64,000 nt of DNA. It comes from Siphonobacter curvatus (lineage in GTDB: Bacteria > Bacteroidota > Bacteroidia > Cytophagales > Spirosomataceae). Position numbers and translations under genes: made by a program. Positions 37,761 to 45,823 of this stretch are shown here, piece after piece. The DNA lies in contig NZ_PTRA01000008.1 in the NCBI RefSeq assembly GCF_002943425.1, positions 88,444 through 152,443 on the forward strand, read 5' to 3'. Each line of letters opens with the position of its first letter. The stretch's first letter is position 1. Under the pieces are notes generated by a model. That model had not been told where the DNA came from, ran no database searches, and worked only from the letters and a program-made list of their open reading frames with translations.

Positions 37761-37877
37761 AGGATGAACAAGACTTTTTAGAATCAAACGTTAAGCAATT
37801 AAAAAATCTTTGGTGTAGAATGGGTTTACTGCAGAAAAACTTCTATATCGCCAATGGTTCCTATGCTCTAGCCCGTT

Positions 37878-39419
37878 ATGAATCGTACCGCATTTTTCGA
37901 TCAGTTACCTACGCAAACCTTTGATGTTTGTATCATTGGCGGAGGAGCCACCGGAGCGGGCTGTGCTCTTGACGCTGCTTTACGGGGCCTCAGCGTGTGT
38001 CTGATTGAAAAAGAAGATTTCGCGGCTCAAACGTCCTCCAAATCTACAAAACTGATCCACGGCGGCGTTCGGTATCTCGAACAGGCCGTCAAGCAATTGA
38101 GTCCAGATCAGTTTCGAATGGTTCGTAAAGCCTTGCACGAACGGCGTACCCTCCTGCAGAATGCTCCGCACCTGACTAGATCCTTACCCTTACTGACGCC
38201 CTGCCGAAGCTGGCTGGAAGGCATGTATTACAGCATCGGGCTGAAAATATACGACTGGATGGCGGGTTCACGAAATATTCAGCCGAGCCGCTGGTTATCT
38301 AAAACACAGGTACTCGAACACGTTCCTCAGCTCCAAACCGAGCATTTACACAGTGCCGTCTTGTACTACGATGGTCAGCTGGACGATGCCCGTTTTGCCC
38401 TGGCGCTCATTAAATCGGCGGCAAAAGAAGGAGCGGTCGTACTCAACCATACCGAAGCTCTGGCTTTTGGCTATTCAAAATCCGGTAAAGTGCGGAAGCT
38501 GGAAGTAAAGGATACCCTTAACGGCCATACCTACGACATTCAGGCGAAGGTATTCGTGAATGCAACGGGGCCTTTTTCGGATCAGATCCGTACCATGGCC
38601 AATGCGAAGTCACGACCGCGTATCCGCGTGAGTCGGGGTTCTCATATTGTACTGGAAAAAAGCCACCTGCCGGGCAATACCGCTATTCTGGTGCCTAAAA
38701 CCGACGATGGGCGGGTACTATTTCTCATTCCCTGGAAGGATCAGGTCCTAGTAGGTACTACCGATCTGGAAGATGAACTGAGCGATACACCACGTCCGAC
38801 GCTGGCGGAGGAGAAATACCTGATGAGTTACGTGAATCGGTATCTGAAGACACCCATTACGGAAGCGGATATTCGAGCGGGTTTCACGGGGCAACGCCCC
38901 CTGATTGAAGCCATCTTTGCCAAGGATACGAAATCACTGGTACGCGATCATGAAGTAGAGGTAGATGATAAAACCAAGCTCATCAGTATTTTGGGCGGCA
39001 AATGGACGACCTATCGCCTCATGGCCAGCGATACGATCGACGCGGTTTGTGAGCAATTGAAGGTGAAGAAGGACTGTTCCACCGAACAGTACCGGCTGGC
39101 GGGTGGTGAAGCCTATACACCCGATTTATTTCTGAAACTCCAGCAAACGTATGGTTTAACGGAAGAAGTGGCTCGGCATCTGGCCCGTACCTACGGAACC
39201 GAAGCAATGGATGTACTGGCCTTAACGCAGGAAAATCCGGATTGGAAACAACCGCTGGTGGCTCCGCACCCGTTTATTCAGGCCGAGGTAATCTTCGCCC
39301 GCAGACAGGAAATGGCCTGTACGCCCGAAGATCTCTTGTACCGTCGCCTGGGTCTGGGTTTAATTGATGCGGAAGCTACCCAACGCGTGTACCCATTGGT
39401 CGAACGGTTATTGCAATAA
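37878..39419 (+). CDS. glpD: Glycerol-3-phosphate dehydrogenase (FAD-dependent)
   Basis: Oxidises glycerol 3-phosphate to dihydroxyacetone phosphate at the membrane and feeds electrons to quinone. The FAD motif CIIGGGATGAGCALDAALRGL, the SSKSTKLIHGGVRYLEQ block, GPFSDQIRTMA, and ILGGKWTTYRLMA are intact. 513 aa. No glycerol kinase or facilitator lies adjacent. Terminator 39421-39445. Confidence 0.95.
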   Translation: MNRTAFFDQLPTQTFDVCIIGGGATGAGCALDAALRGLSVCLIEKEDFAAQTSSKSTKLIHGGVRYLEQAVKQLSPDQFRMVRKALHERRTLLQNAPHLTRSLPLLTPCRSWLEGMYYSIGLKIYDWMAGSRNIQPSRWLSKTQVLEHVPQLQTEHLHSAVLYYDGQLDDARFALALIKSAAKEGAVVLNHTEALAFGYSKSGKVRKLEVKDTLNGHTYDIQAKVFVNATGPFSDQIRTMANAKSRPRIRVSRGSHIVLEKSHLPGNTAILVPKTDDGRVLFLIPWKDQVLVGTTDLEDELSDTPRPTLAEEKYLMSYVNRYLKTPITEADIRAGFTGQRPLIEAIFAKDTKSLVRDHEVEVDDKTKLISILGGKWTTYRLMASDTIDAVCEQLKVKKDCSTEQYRLAGGEAYTPDLFLKLQQTYGLTEEVARHLARTYGTEAMDVLALTQENPDWKQPLVAPHPFIQAEVIFARRQEMACTPEDLLYRRLGLGLIDAEATQRVYPLVERLLQ

Positions 39420-39420
39420 A

Positions 39421-39445
39421 AAAGGCCCGAATCAATCGGGCCTAG
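39421..39445. terminator. Terminator between glpD and the DUF2795-like gene
   Basis: AGGCCCGA, five-base loop, TCGGGCCT, with an A run before and a weak T-rich end after, between convergent genes. Confidence 0.75.
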
Positions 39446-39469
39446 TAATACCTATGGTTCAACAAAGAA

Positions 39470-39691
39470 TCAATATTCGTCTTCGTTGAAGAAGAAATCA
39501 TCTTTTGTCGGATAATCCGGCCAGATTTCTTCAATGCTTTCGTAAGGTTGACCGTCGTCTTCGAGTTCTTGAAGGTTCTCAACTACTTCCAGCGGAGCAC
39601 CCGTCCGAATGGCATAGTCAATAAGCTCGTCTTTCGTTGCAGGCCACGGAGCATCCTCCAGATAGGAAGCAAGTTCAAGGGTCCAGTACAT
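39470..39691 (-). CDS. DUF2795-like small acidic protein, 73 aa
   Basis: Acidic (pI low by composition: many Asp and Glu) 73-aa protein starting MYWTLELASYLEDAPWPATKDELIDYAIRTGAPLEVVENLQEL, the DUF2795 pattern of a helical bundle with W-P. It may bind nucleic acid or act in stress, but no function is established. The ATG is at 39691. Convergent with glpD. Confidence 0.85.
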   Translation of the reverse strand: MYWTLELASYLEDAPWPATKDELIDYAIRTGAPLEVVENLQELEDDGQPYESIEEIWPDYPTKDDFFFNEDEY

Positions 39692-39872
39692 GCGTTTTCC
39701 CTCCTATGGAATAATGGGTTCAGAAAAATGACTGCAAAAGTAAGTCTTTTTTGCATTGCTTGGAGACTTACCGCTATTTTTCGCTTGAATAAAATAAAAA
39801 ACGTTCCAAAAAAGATCGTTCTTTCGAAAAAAAATATAATTGATTTTAATTTTTACCCGTAATAATCTGACT

Positions 39873-40643
39873 ATGAGTGTATTGGAAGGTGGAATGGAAC
39901 GTGTTTTAAGAAAGGTTGAAGTTTGTTCGTATTCACTGGAATCGTGTCTAGCGGCTGAAAAAGCCGGAGCTGACCGAATTGAGTTATGTGCTTCCCCTTT
40001 TGAGGGCGGAACGACCCCATCTTTGGGCGTAGTACAGGCTTCTCTAAAGCATGTTTCCTTACCGATTAACGTCATGATACGGCCTCGAGGAGGTGATTTT
40101 TGCTACGATGACCTTGAGTTTGAGGTAATGAAAGCCGAAATTGAAACCTTTAAAGCAGCGGGGGTACAGGGTATCGTGCTGGGTATTTTGTTACCGGATG
40201 GACGCGTCGACGTCGAGCGTACCCGTGAACTGGTACAACTGGCGGCTCCCCTGCCGGTTACGTTTCACCGGGCTATTGATTTTGCACAAGACCTTGCCGA
40301 GGCGGTTGAAGACGTTATTGCGACGGGTTGTCGGATTATTCTTACCTCGGGTGGGGCCGATAAAGCTCCGGATGGTACAGCGGAATTAGAGCGGATGGTA
40401 GAGCAGGCTGCCAGTCGGATCGAGATTATGGCGGGTAGTGGGGTCAATGCGGCCAATGCGGAGGGATTACTGGAAACGGGCGTACAGGCGTTGCACCTGA
40501 CGGGCAAAGTGAGCCGGGATAGCCGAATGGAATACCGAAAAGAAGGGATCGCTTTGGGAGGCGTAGCCGCCGTACCTGAATACGACATTGCTTATACGGA
40601 TTGGGAACGCGTAGCTCAAGTCGTCGAACGGGTGAAAAAATAG
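39873..40643 (+). CDS. cutC: CutC-like copper homeostasis family TIM-barrel protein
   Basis: 256 aa. The family blocks KVEVCSYSLESCLAAEKAGADRIELCASPFEGGTTPSLG, NVMIRPRGGDFCYDDLE, FHRAIDF, ILTSGGADKA and IMAGSGV are present, forming a TIM barrel. The CutC name comes from copper tolerance in E. coli, but the enzyme role is unsettled; the barrel suggests a sugar or deoxynucleotide-type substrate. I chose the ATG at 39873; 39894 is a second option. Confidence 0.9.
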   Translation: MSVLEGGMERVLRKVEVCSYSLESCLAAEKAGADRIELCASPFEGGTTPSLGVVQASLKHVSLPINVMIRPRGGDFCYDDLEFEVMKAEIETFKAAGVQGIVLGILLPDGRVDVERTRELVQLAAPLPVTFHRAIDFAQDLAEAVEDVIATGCRIILTSGGADKAPDGTAELERMVEQAASRIEIMAGSGVNAANAEGLLETGVQALHLTGKVSRDSRMEYRKEGIALGGVAAVPEYDIAYTDWERVAQVVERVKK

Positions 40644-40727
40644 GTTATTTCGGTACGTATTTCGTTGGAACGAAAGGCCGGATACTAGCATTTTCAAACC
40701 TAAAACCCTTTTTCCACTCAAAGTTTG

Positions 40728-40735
40728 TACTTTTG
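40728..40735 (+). promoter_or_regulatory. Putative -7 element upstream of pcrB
   Basis: TACTTTTG fits TAnnTTTG, 113 bases before the pcrB start. No clear -33 TTTG is at the expected distance. Confidence 0.4.
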
Positions 40736-40847
40736 GCATAGGATCAACAAACACTACTGCCATGTTTGTGGTTCGTACCAATGGAATGTGCAAGGGGAAT
40801 AGCCGGCTATCTTAAGGGCCGTTTCTGCTTTAACCGAATAAATTCTC

Positions 40848-41615
40848 ATGATAAAACCGATTCTTAATCAGTTCATTACGTATCGGGAACAAGGTCGAAA
40901 GGCATTTGCGGTTTTGATTGATCCGGACGATGTACGTTTGGATGAATTTCCTCTATTATTACAACGGGCTCAACAGGAGCAAGTGGATTTTTTCTTTCTC
41001 GGAGGGAGTCTGATCACTCAATTTCAGATGGGTGACATTATTGCTCTCATTCGAGAATACACGACGATTCCGGTCGTATTGTTTTTAGGAAGCAATATGC
41101 ACGTGCATCCGGCTGCGGATGCAGTTCTGTTTTTATCTCTGATTTCGGGTAGAAACCCAGAATATCTGATTGGACAACAGGTAGTCGCGGCTCCAATGCT
41201 GAAGAAATCAGGTCTGGAAATTCTACCGACCGGGTATTTACTGATCGATGCGGGGCAGCAAACCACGGCTTCGTACATGTCGCACACCACCCCTATTCCC
41301 AATAATAAACCAGCCGTAGCGGCCTGTACGGCCATGGCGGGAGAAATGCTGGGCTTGCGACTGACGTATCTGGACGCGGGTAGTGGAGCGCTTAAAAGTA
41401 TCACGCCCGAAATGATTGCTGCCGTACGCCAAAGCGTAGATACGCCGATTATTGTAGGGGGAGGTATTGATTCAACTCAAAAAGCAAAAATGGCTTTACA
41501 GGCCGGAGCCGATGTAATTGTGGTGGGGAATGGAATCGAAAAGAATCCGGATTTACTACCCGAAATCGCGGCTACGGTACGAAAATGCAATGAAGCCCTC
41601 GCCATTAATTGGTAA
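40848..41615 (+). CDS. pcrB: Geranylgeranylglyceryl/heptaprenylglyceryl phosphate synthase
   Basis: Makes an ether bond between glycerol 1-phosphate and a long isoprenoid diphosphate, the step that starts archaeal-type lipids. The start AFAVLIDPDD and FFFLGGSLITQFQM, the SGRNPEYLIGQ block and the phosphate-binding IIVGGGIDSTQKAKMALQAGADVIVVGNGIEK are present. 255 aa. Bacterial homologues, frequent in Bacteroidota, use long prenyl chains and the end product is unclear. It follows cutC but has its own upstream promoter-like element. Confidence 0.93.
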   Translation: MIKPILNQFITYREQGRKAFAVLIDPDDVRLDEFPLLLQRAQQEQVDFFFLGGSLITQFQMGDIIALIREYTTIPVVLFLGSNMHVHPAADAVLFLSLISGRNPEYLIGQQVVAAPMLKKSGLEILPTGYLLIDAGQQTTASYMSHTTPIPNNKPAVAACTAMAGEMLGLRLTYLDAGSGALKSITPEMIAAVRQSVDTPIIVGGGIDSTQKAKMALQAGADVIVVGNGIEKNPDLLPEIAATVRKCNEALAINW

Positions 41616-41630
41616 GCGGCGTAATCAATA

Positions 41631-41664
41631 AAAAGCCCGAATGCTTTACAGCGTTCGGGCTTTT
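41631..41664. terminator. Terminator between pcrB and nfu
   Basis: AAAGCCCGAA, loop, TTCGGGCTTT between convergent genes. Confidence 0.85.
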
Positions 41665-41706
41665 GCTTTCTTGGGGAAAAGGAAAGTCTGAAAAGACTGA
41701 TTGCTA

Positions 41707-42306
41707 TTATACGCCTTCGGCTTCAACCAGTTTTACTTCCGGAACCATGCGGGTCAGCAGATTTTCAATGCCTGCTTTCAGCGTCATGGTAGAAGAAGGA
41801 CATCCGCTACAGGAGCCCTGTAATAAAAGTTTAACGATACCGGTATCTTCCTGAAACGAAGAGAACGTAATGGCTCCACCGTCCATTTCTACGGCAGGCT
41901 TCACGTATTGATCGAGTACCGCTTTAATCTTAATAATCGTATCACTGTCCTGCTCAGCATTAATGGCTTCGTGCTGTGTCTCGGCAGCGGCCTTCGTCAG
42001 CACCGGTTTACCACTATCCATGTACCGTTTAATCAATTGCTTGGTATCGAAGAGTACTTCTTCCCATTCCGTTTCGTCGTTCTTGGTGACGGTAACAAAA
42101 TTGTAGGAAATGAATACGCGTTGTACCCAGTCATATCCGAACAGCTCAACGGCCAGTGGAGAGTTTTTCTCCGGTGAAATAGCCTCGGAAGGAGAAGCAA
42201 AATCAAAGGAAACACCTTCGGGTACCAATTCGAAGTTAATAACAAACTTCATTGAATTTGGGTTCGGAGTGGTTTCCGTATAAATAAGTACCTGCGGTCG
42301 GAGCAT
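41707..42306 (-). CDS. NifU-family iron-sulfur scaffold (Nfu-type)
   Basis: 199 aa with an N-terminal Nfu_N domain (IYTETTPNPNSMKFVINFELVPEG) and a C-terminal NifU domain with the cluster-binding CSGC in LLQGSCSGCPSSTMTLKAGIE. It carries Fe-S clusters to client proteins. The frame extends upstream to 42348, but the ATG at 42306 gives the standard start. Fe-S clients in this window include nth and lpdA-dependent complexes only indirectly. Confidence 0.92.
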   Translation of the reverse strand: MLRPQVLIYTETTPNPNSMKFVINFELVPEGVSFDFASPSEAISPEKNSPLAVELFGYDWVQRVFISYNFVTVTKNDETEWEEVLFDTKQLIKRYMDSGKPVLTKAAAETQHEAINAEQDSDTIIKIKAVLDQYVKPAVEMDGGAITFSSFQEDTGIVKLLLQGSCSGCPSSTMTLKAGIENLLTRMVPEVKLVEAEGV

Positions 42307-42500
42307 AATGCTGGGAGTTTCTAATGTATAGCTTTTAATCGAACACAAAAGGGGAGCGTTGAGTTTCCCTAATTATAGGTTTTACGGGAATAATGGGTAG
42401 GGCTTCAGATTTATAATGCTTAGTAATTGCCAAGCAACCTGCCTTGTATGCTGAAAACAGCCTTCTATGCACTGAAGAGAGAAAACCATAAACCGAAACC

Positions 42501-42537
42501 AAAAAAGCCTGTCCGAACAAGTCAGACAGGCTTTTTT
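42501..42537. terminator. Terminator after rpmA
   Basis: AAAAAAGCCTGTC, an 11-base loop, GACAGGCTTTTTT, perfect arms; serves the minus-strand ribosomal operon. Confidence 0.9.
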
Positions 42538-42559
42538 AATGATTTTACCGGATGGTAAA

Positions 42560-42832
42560 CTACGCTTCCGCTTCAACAGCTACGGGAAGTACGCTAACGA
42601 AAGAACGACCTTTCAGGCCTTTCTTAAATTCAACGACTCCGTCCGTTAAAGCAAATAGCGTATGGTCTTTACCAATACCTACGTTGCGACCCGGATTGTG
42701 TTGGGTTCCGCGTTGACGAACCAGCACGTTACCAGCGATGGCTGCTTGTCCGCCGAAGATCTTTACGCCGAGACGTTTACTTTCCGATTCCCGGCCGTTT
42801 TTGGAGCTACCGACCCCTTTTTTGTGTGCCAT
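42560..42832 (-). CDS. rpmA: Ribosomal protein L27
   Basis: 90 aa, starts [44 protein letters not shown], the universal L27 N-terminus, which reaches the peptidyl-transferase centre. No N-terminal extension of the firmicute type. It follows rplU by 70 bases, same strand. Confidence 0.98.
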   Translation of the reverse strand: MAHKKGVGSSKNGRESESKRLGVKIFGGQAAIAGNVLVRQRGTQHNPGRNVGIGKDHTLFALTDGVVEFKKGLKGRSFVSVLPVAVEAEA

Positions 42833-42902
42833 GATCTTGTTTGGTTTTTAGTGGATAGTTTTCAGTTGGTGGACCTGCCAGCAACCAATTACAATCAACT
42901 AA
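42833..42902. repeat. Low-complexity intergenic element between rplU and rpmA
   Basis: TTTTCAGTTGG at 42860-42870 and CAACTAATTACAATG near 42896 match the wording of other intergenic elements in this window (near 20165, 43296-43413 and 44277). Confidence 0.35.
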
Positions 42903-43214
42903 TTACAATGAAATTTCTTCGATTAAGATTTTCGTCAGGTCTTGACGGTGGCCGTTTTGCTTCTGATACCCCTTGCGGCGTTTCTTGCGGAAGACAATGA
43001 CCTTTTCTCCACGAACGTGGTTAAGGATCTTGGCTGAAACAGTGGCACCCGCTACGGTGGGAGCACCTACTGTAATTACACCGTCATTGTCCACCAGCAG
43101 AACCTTATCCAGCACAAGGGCAGCACCCTCCTCACCCGCTAAACGATGCGTGTAGAGGTAGCGGTTTTTTTCGACTTTAAATTGCTGACCTGCGATCTCG
43201 ACAATTGCGTACAT
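42903..43214 (-). CDS. rplU: Ribosomal protein L21
   Basis: 103 aa, starts MYAIVEIAGQQFKVEKNRYLYTHRL, with VRGEKVIVFRKKRRKGYQKQNGHRQ near the end, as in all L21. First gene of the rplU-rpmA unit, with a full promoter at 43249-43280, about 35 bases before the start. Confidence 0.98.
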   Translation of the reverse strand: MYAIVEIAGQQFKVEKNRYLYTHRLAGEEGAALVLDKVLLVDNDGVITVGAPTVAGATVSAKILNHVRGEKVIVFRKKRRKGYQKQNGHRQDLTKILIEEISL

Positions 43215-43248
43215 TTCTTACTTATGTTTGGTCCTGAAAAATGGACTG

Positions 43249-43280
43249 CAAAGGTAAGAAATTCTTTTGAAAATCAGCAA
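43249..43280 (-). promoter_or_regulatory. Promoter of rplU-rpmA
   Basis: On the minus strand TTG (43280-43278), a 21-base spacer and TACCTTTG (43256-43249) fit the Bacteroidota consensus. The leader before ATG is short, so no L21-type autoregulatory RNA structure is expected. Confidence 0.75.
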
Positions 43281-43295
43281 TCTCTGTAAAAAAAT

Positions 43296-43413
43296 GTTGA
43301 TAGTTATTGGCTTTTCGTTAAGGGTTGTTGGTAAACGCTTGATGCTCTGATCCGCAATCAACTAGCAAGGCAAGCATCTATCAACCAACATCTATCAACC
43401 AATAACTAACAAC
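43296..43413. repeat. Imperfect inverted repeat element between rplU and tyrA
   Basis: GTTGATAGTTATTGG at 43296-43310 and CCAATAACTAACAAC at 43399-43413 are an inverted pair with three mismatches, enclosing about 90 bases that include CATCTATCAACC twice (43375 and 43389). It lies downstream of the tyrA stop. It resembles a miniature repeat element, but no target duplications are visible. Confidence 0.4.
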
Positions 43414-43426
43414 CATCAACTAACCG

Positions 43427-44266
43427 CTACTCCAGAATTCGCTGAATATCGTTCGCTTCTTTCAGATAACTCTGGAATTTTTCGTAACTGTCTGATAGCA
43501 TTAATCCCTTGAATTTCAATAAGTTATTAATGTATTCATCGAGGACGTCCAGGATATTTTCTCGGTTTTGCCGGAAAATGGGAATCCAGGTTTCGGGTGA
43601 GCTTTTCGCCAGACGAACCGTACTGGCAAAACCCGAACTCGCCAGTTCGAAGATGCGATTGGCTTCTTTCTCTTTCTCCAGTGTGGTTAACGCCAGGGCA
43701 AACGAACAAATGTGCGAAATGTGTGAAATGTAAGCCGTATGGACATCGTGCGAGACGGAATCAAGTTCCGTAATCTTCATACCGATGGCTTCGTACAATT
43801 CCTTCACGGTAGCAACGGCGTCCGAATCCGAGTCGGCGGCGTCGCAGATGACGTTGTATTTTCCGGTGAATAAACCCTGGACGGCTGCTTCAGGCCCGGA
43901 ATACTCCGTACCCGCCATCGGGTGCGTGGCCACGAACCTACGTCGGTTGGGATGATTCTTGACTGCTTCAACGATTGGGCGTTTGGTGGAGCCCACGTCG
44001 ATCACAATCTGTTTATCAATCCGATCCAGTACGTAAGGAAGCAGGCTCAGCAACCCATCGACGGGTACGGCCAGTATAATAAGGTCTGACTGGTTAATGG
44101 CATCATCGAGCAAGGCCATTTTATCGACTAGTTTCAGCTCAAGAGCCTTCACCACGTGTTCGACCTGTTTATCCACCCCAATGATGGTTTGAGCATAGCC
44201 GGATTCTTTGAGAGCAAGAGCCATCGAGCCCCCAATTAATCCGATACCCACAATTGCGATCGTCAT
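43427..44266 (-). CDS. tyrA: Prephenate dehydrogenase
   Basis: Oxidatively decarboxylates prephenate to 4-hydroxyphenylpyruvate in tyrosine biosynthesis. The NAD motif GIGLIGGSMALALKESGY, the conserved TKRPIVEAV, ATHPMAGTEYSGPEAA and HDVHTAYISHISHICSFALA blocks are present. The ATG is at 44266; an upstream frame to 44380 only overlaps the aminotransferase end. 279 aa. It is the second gene of an operon whose leader encodes a five-Tyr peptide. Confidence 0.94.
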   Translation of the reverse strand: MTIAIVGIGLIGGSMALALKESGYAQTIIGVDKQVEHVVKALELKLVDKMALLDDAINQSDLIILAVPVDGLLSLLPYVLDRIDKQIVIDVGSTKRPIVEAVKNHPNRRRFVATHPMAGTEYSGPEAAVQGLFTGKYNVICDAADSDSDAVATVKELYEAIGMKITELDSVSHDVHTAYISHISHICSFALALTTLEKEKEANRIFELASSGFASTVRLAKSSPETWIPIFRQNRENILDVLDEYINNLLKFKGLMLSDSYEKFQSYLKEANDIQRILE

Positions 44267-44313
44267 CTTCGTAGTTTTCAGTTTACGGTTTTCAGTGTTC
44301 AGCGGGGTGAAAC

Positions 44314-45486
44314 CTAACAAATACCTTTTATATGCCGAATGCGTAAAATTGAGGCATTGAAAACCTCTACCTCCGCACACAGCGAAATTCGGATGTACCC
44401 ATTGCCCTGGGAGCCAAAAATGCCCCCTGGCGTAATAAAGACGTTGGCTTTGTACAGAATTTCATCCGACAGAGCGTAGCCATCAGCGTACGAAGTCGGA
44501 ATTCGGGCCCAGACAAACATGCCCGTCTGTTGGGGATCGTAAGTGCAATCCAGTAAATCGAGTAATTCAAATACTTTCTTCTGCCGTTCGCGGTAAATTG
44601 CGTTGAGGTCGGCGTACCAGGACGGCGGATTCGCCAGGGCCTGAATGGCCGCTTCCTGCAAGGGCAGAAACATCCCCGAATCCATATTCGATTTAAAGCG
44701 GAGCACATTCGAAACGTGTTCGGCTCCACCCGCCAGCATACCCATTCGCCAGCCCGCCATGTTGTGCGATTTGGAAAGGGAGTTCAGCTCCAAAGCTACT
44801 TCCTTCGCACCGGGTACGGAAAGAATGCTCTGATAGGTTTCATTCAATACAAAACTATAGGGGTTGTCGTTGACAATCAGAATATGATGTTCCTTCCCGA
44901 AGGCTACTAATTCTTCGTACAAGGCGGGGGTCGCCTGAGCACCCGTTGGCATGTGTGGGTAGTTTACCCACATCAGTCGTACGCGGGAAAGGTCTGTTTG
45001 AGCCAGGGCTTTCAGGTCGGGCAGCCAGCCGTTTTCCGCCGACAATTCGTAATCCTGTACTTCCGCACCCGTCAGCAAGGAAGCCGCCCGATAAGTCGGA
45101 TAGCCTGGATTGGGCACCAGAGCGATTGTACCCGGTTCGAGGTAGCTCATGGCGATGTGCATGATTCCTTCTTTCGATCCAATCAATGGCAGAATTTCAT
45201 TCGCCGGGTTAAGCTCCACGTGGAAATACGTTTGGTACCAGCCCGCAAAAGCCTGACGCAGAGCCGGAAGCCCAACGTAACTTTGATACGCGTGATGCTT
45301 TGGGTTGTGAGCGGAGTTACTCAATGCCTCGATGGTTTCGGGCGAAGGAGGTAAATCCGGACTACCAATACCAAGGTTAATCACATCGAGGCCGCGGCTC
45401 TTCATTTCGGCGATTTCCTTAAGTTTCGTCGAAAAGTAGTACTCCTGTACTAGGTTGAGCCGCTGGGCGGGCTGAATCGTTGCCAT
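44314..45486 (-). CDS. Class I/II aminotransferase (aromatic or LL-type)
   Basis: 390 aa PLP enzyme. The PLP Lys lies in SLSKSHNMAGWRMG. The N-terminus FSTKLKEIAEMKSRGLDVINLGIGSPDLPPS and VPNPGYPTYRAA match the aspartate/aromatic family. It lies 47 bases before tyrA, and the leader upstream controls tyrosine starvation response, so conversion of 4-hydroxyphenylpyruvate to Tyr is the natural reading. Its own leader (45487-45681) holds a candidate attenuator. Confidence 0.92.
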   Translation of the reverse strand: MATIQPAQRLNLVQEYYFSTKLKEIAEMKSRGLDVINLGIGSPDLPPSPETIEALSNSAHNPKHHAYQSYVGLPALRQAFAGWYQTYFHVELNPANEILPLIGSKEGIMHIAMSYLEPGTIALVPNPGYPTYRAASLLTGAEVQDYELSAENGWLPDLKALAQTDLSRVRLMWVNYPHMPTGAQATPALYEELVAFGKEHHILIVNDNPYSFVLNETYQSILSVPGAKEVALELNSLSKSHNMAGWRMGMLAGGAEHVSNVLRFKSNMDSGMFLPLQEAAIQALANPPSWYADLNAIYRERQKKVFELLDLLDCTYDPQQTGMFVWARIPTSYADGYALSDEILYKANVFITPGGIFGSQGNGYIRISLCAEVEVFNASILRIRHIKGIC

Positions 45487-45503
45487 GTTGTTGGGTATAA
45501 AAC

Positions 45504-45529
45504 AAAAAAACCGACTCCATACGGGCCGG
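45504..45529 (-). terminator. Attenuator terminator (segments 3:4) upstream of the aminotransferase
   Basis: On the minus strand CCGGC (45529-45525) pairs with GTCGG (45515-45511, one G-U), and a C-G pair lies inside after a C-A mismatch, then seven U (45510-45504). The 5' arm CCGGC is the exact complement of GCCGG just after the leader stop codon (minus strand, 45577-45573), so the two pairings exclude each other. Confidence 0.75.
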
Positions 45530-45577
45530 CTGCGGAATGTGACGATGCTTTCTGAAAAGACAATTTCCTACCCGGCT

Positions 45578-45631
45578 CTACGCGTTGGCGTAGTAGTAAT
45601 AATAAGAAGCCGTGTACAGAAAAGTTGCCAT
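45578..45631 (-). CDS. Tyrosine leader peptide (17 aa)
   Basis: The minus strand reads MATFLYTASYYYYYANA then TAG. Five Tyr codons in a row (TAT TAT TAC TAC TAC) plus one earlier make 6 of 17 residues Tyr. It starts about 19 bases after the -7 element of a strong promoter and its stop is about 92 bases before the aminotransferase start. The codons just before the Tyr run (ACGGCTTC) pair with AGCCG after the stop, and that segment in turn can pair with the terminator arm. This is the layout of an amino acid attenuator: stalling at Tyr codons would free the antiterminator. Confidence 0.85.
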   Translation of the reverse strand: MATFLYTASYYYYYANA

Positions 45632-45649
45632 GGTGTTCAATAGACCCGG

Positions 45650-45681
45650 CAAAAGTATCCGGGAATTTTGGAATCGCCAAA
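45650..45681 (-). promoter_or_regulatory. Promoter of the tyrosine operon leader
   Basis: Minus strand TTTG (45681-45678), 20-base spacer, TACTTTTG (45657-45650): an exact match to the Bacteroidota consensus. Confidence 0.85.
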
Positions 45682-45823
45682 GAAATGACTGGAAATGTTA
45701 CGGGCATCGGGAAGCTCTGCTCGTTTATGCTAAACATTTGCAAGAGGGCAACGTCTAAGCGTAGGTAGCTGGCAAAAAATTTTTGAGTTACTTGTGTTCG
45801 TACTTCTAAATAAATCATGCATT

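Noticed and set aside
40762..40815. 17-residue frame (ATG to TAA) between a promoter element and pcrB
   Set aside because: No repeated codons and no alternative hairpins; looks like chance.
45450..45818. Minus-strand frame of 122 codons over the tyrosine leader
   Set aside because: Runs through the promoter, attenuator and terminator; the 17-codon leader in another frame explains the sequence better.
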